Assembly: GCA_016206365.1 (NCBI GenBank)
Contig: JACQRR010000055.1
Coordinates: 1 to 5,980, forward strand
DNA from: Candidatus Roizmanbacteria bacterium
Lineage (GTDB): Bacteria; Patescibacteriota; Microgenomatia; UBA1406; GWC2-37-13
DNA length: 5,980 bases
Direction of reading: 5' to 3'
The notes under the pieces were generated by a model. The model made no database searches. It was given only the letters and a program-made list of their open reading frames with translations, and had not been told where the DNA came from. Positions 5,133 through 5,980 of the stretch are shown piece by piece (position 1 is the stretch's first letter; each line of letters begins with the position of its first letter). The position numbers were made by a program, and so were the translations under genes.

Positions 5133-5420
5133 TTAAATCTTCTTATTAAGATTTTTTAAATACTTTTCCAATTCTTCTTTTGTTGAAATAGTAGTATATT
5201 GACCTTTTCTATAAGCTTCCAAACTTTCTCCTATTCTTTTTTCCGTTTCCTCATCAATCATTGGGATCTGTTCGACTTCTTTCTTAACGTCGCTTGCCGC
5301 AAGCAAGCGCAAATACTCAGGGAAAGACAAACCCAGCCTTTCGGCTTTTTCCTTCACCAATGAATAAAGTTGGGGAGAAAATGTGATAAGCTTTTGGATT
5401 CTTTTACTTTGAGATTGCAT
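5133..5420 (-). CDS. Ribbon-helix-helix antitoxin partner of the RelE-like toxin
   Basis: This 95-residue protein lies directly ahead of the toxin gene. Residues 6-44 fit a ribbon-helix-helix DNA-binding fold: a strand KRIQKLITF, helix SPQLYSLVKEKAERLG, a turn, and helix SFPEYLRLLAAS. The rest (55-95, rich in Glu and Lys, with EAYRKGQY and EELEKYLKNL) is probably disordered until it wraps the toxin. Such antitoxins neutralise the toxin by binding and repress their own promoter as dimers. A promoter and a near-palindrome lie just upstream. The ATG at 5420 follows an A-rich stretch without a Shine-Dalgarno site. Family and context agree well; the exact antitoxin family is not clear to me. Confidence 0.82.
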   Translation of the reverse strand: MQSQSKRIQKLITFSPQLYSLVKEKAERLGLSFPEYLRLLAASDVKKEVEQIPMIDEETEKRIGESLEAYRKGQYTTISTKEELEKYLKNLNKKI

Positions 5421-5437
5421 AAGTTTTTTAATAAATT

Positions 5438-5450
5438 GCTAATATTAAGC
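5438..5450. promoter_or_regulatory. Near-palindrome, possible antitoxin operator
   Basis: GCTAATATTAAGC is a palindrome apart from one extra A. It starts 2 bp downstream of the predicted -10 box, over the expected transcription start of the toxin-antitoxin genes, the position expected for an autoregulatory operator bound by a ribbon-helix-helix dimer. Binding is inferred from position only. Confidence 0.35.
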
Positions 5451-5452
5451 AT

Positions 5453-5481
5453 ATTTTATAATGTATTTTTGCAAATTTCAA
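5453..5481 (-). promoter_or_regulatory. Sigma-70-type promoter for the toxin-antitoxin pair
   Basis: On the minus strand TTGAAA (5481-5476) and TAAAAT (5458-5453) are separated by exactly 17 bp. Each hexamer is one base off consensus as a housekeeping -35 or -10. The box lies about 32 bp before the antitoxin ATG. This is the best promoter match in the window. Confidence 0.5.
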
Positions 5482-5569
5482 GGGGAAACATTTAGGCTGC
5501 GTAATTCCGTCTTTTGTTATAATTTTTTAATCTCTTTTAGGGTTTAATATTGTAGTTTCCCGCGTTTGA

Positions 5570-5575
5570 TATAAT
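5570..5575 (+). promoter_or_regulatory. -10 box (TATAAT) close to the creatininase-family start; leaderless mRNA possible
   Basis: A perfect TATAAT, preceded by TTGA, ends 7 nt before the ATG at 5583. Transcription would then start at or within a base or two of the ATG, so the mRNA would have no leader. No Shine-Dalgarno motif lies upstream of the ATG, which fits. No good -35 is seen at 16-18 bp. A second TATAAT at 5518-5523 could instead give a leader of about 55 nt. Confidence 0.4.
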
Positions 5576-5582
5576 TTTATCC

Positions 5583-5980
5583 ATGAATAAGTCTTTACTT
5601 TATGAAGAGTTATCTACTCAAGAGCTGGAAAAAATAATAAAAAATCCGGGGATTACTTATTTACCTTTAGGAACTCTTGAATGGCATAGTAAACATTTAC
5701 CTTTTGGATTAGACGCTTTAGTTTCATACGAACTTTGCAAAAGGGTTTGTAATATAACCGGCGGTTGTGTTATTCCTCCTTTATACTTTGGGACCGATAG
5801 GGAACATAATCTAAATGGAAAAATCCTTCACGGAATGGATGCAAAAGCAGGTGAAATACTTCCTGGAAGCCTTTATTTTCTTAAACAAGATTTATTTCTT
5901 AATTTATTGAGAAGTATTGCAAATAACGTTAAGGAACAGGGATTTAAAAAATTAGTGATAATATCTGCTCATTCTGGTAC
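5583..5980 (+). CDS. Creatininase-family amidohydrolase (cut by window edge)
   Basis: The 132 visible residues match the N-terminal half of the creatininase (creatinine amidohydrolase) family; the C-terminus lies beyond the right edge. The core is YLPLGTLEWHSKHLPFGLDA at 26-45: Glu33, His35 and Asp44 fall where creatininase has its metal ligands Glu34, His36 and Asp45. The last visible residues, VIISAHSG, place His130 near the next ligand. Typical members read LEQHGPHLP and NGHGGN, so LEWHSKH and SAHSG are diverged but keep the ligands. The family includes metal-dependent enzymes that open cyclic amides, such as creatininase, 3-dehydro-scyllo-inosose hydrolase and the formamide hydrolases of riboflavin-type pathways; the substrate here is unknown. 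It is divergent from the toxin-antitoxin pair and probably unrelated to the metal genes. Confidence 0.83.
   Translation, partial: MNKSLLYEELSTQELEKIIKNPGITYLPLGTLEWHSKHLPFGLDALVSYELCKRVCNITGGCVIPPLYFGTDREHNLNGKILHGMDAKAGEILPGSLYFLKQDLFLNLLRSIANNVKEQGFKKLVIISAHSG

Noticed and set aside
1..5980. CRISPR arrays, tRNA or rRNA genes, insertion sequences
   Set aside because: No regularly spaced repeats, cloverleaf sequence, rRNA-like segment, transposase or terminal inverted repeats were seen; coding frames occupy almost the whole window and the longest gap is 162 bp (5421-5582).

Overview
The window is an AT-rich bacterial segment of 5980 bases. Eight of the nine tightly spaced genes before the right edge lie on the minus strand, as does a gene cut by the left edge; one gene on the plus strand is cut by the right edge. 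Small genes, 4-nt overlaps or gaps, few Shine-Dalgarno motifs, a RelE/ribbon-helix-helix toxin-antitoxin pair and a UPF0213-like GIY-YIG protein fit a low-GC, small-genome lineage. Patescibacteria (CPR) is my guess, but nothing here proves it. The genetic code looks standard: the 749-codon ATPase is open with no internal TGA, and TGA ends the membrane-anchored thioredoxin gene.

Layout, right to left (the direction of transcription for most genes). From 5583 to the right edge, a creatininase-family gene runs on the plus strand with a TATAAT box so close to its ATG that the mRNA may be leaderless. A 162-bp divergent spacer separates it from the minus-strand antitoxin (5420-5133) and RelE-like toxin (5128-4838); the spacer holds a good -35/-10 pair and a near-palindrome at the expected antitoxin transcription start. 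After a 65-bp gap with no convincing terminator comes a run of metal and thiol genes. These are a membrane-anchored CxxC thioredoxin/peroxiredoxin-like protein (4772-4023), a small CxxC thioredoxin-fold protein overlapping it by ATGA (4026-3772), a possible 10-residue Cys-Cys peptide (3723-3691), a four-helix membrane protein with a CCAHH motif (3672-3223), an exported protein with a GGHHR motif and no normal start codon (3194-2712), a CopB-type copper P-type ATPase (2684-435) and a stand-alone YHS protein (419-234). A GIY-YIG nuclease gene follows and is cut by the left edge.

Inferred function: a copper (or silver, possibly mercury-like soft metal) homeostasis cassette. CopB would export the ion, the YHS protein would bind metal beside it, the CCAHH membrane protein and the GGHHR exported protein would handle metal at or outside the membrane, and the two CxxC proteins would supply thiol redox chemistry or disulfide exchange. 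Only the ATPase assignment is firm. The CCAHH and GGHHR proteins are the parts with no settled function and are the most interesting content. The junction between them carries a GC-rich 10-bp inverted repeat that spans the stop codon of one gene and ends at the base before an ATG, and the GGHHR frame can only be entered through a one-base shift, a TGA stop or a non-standard start codon.
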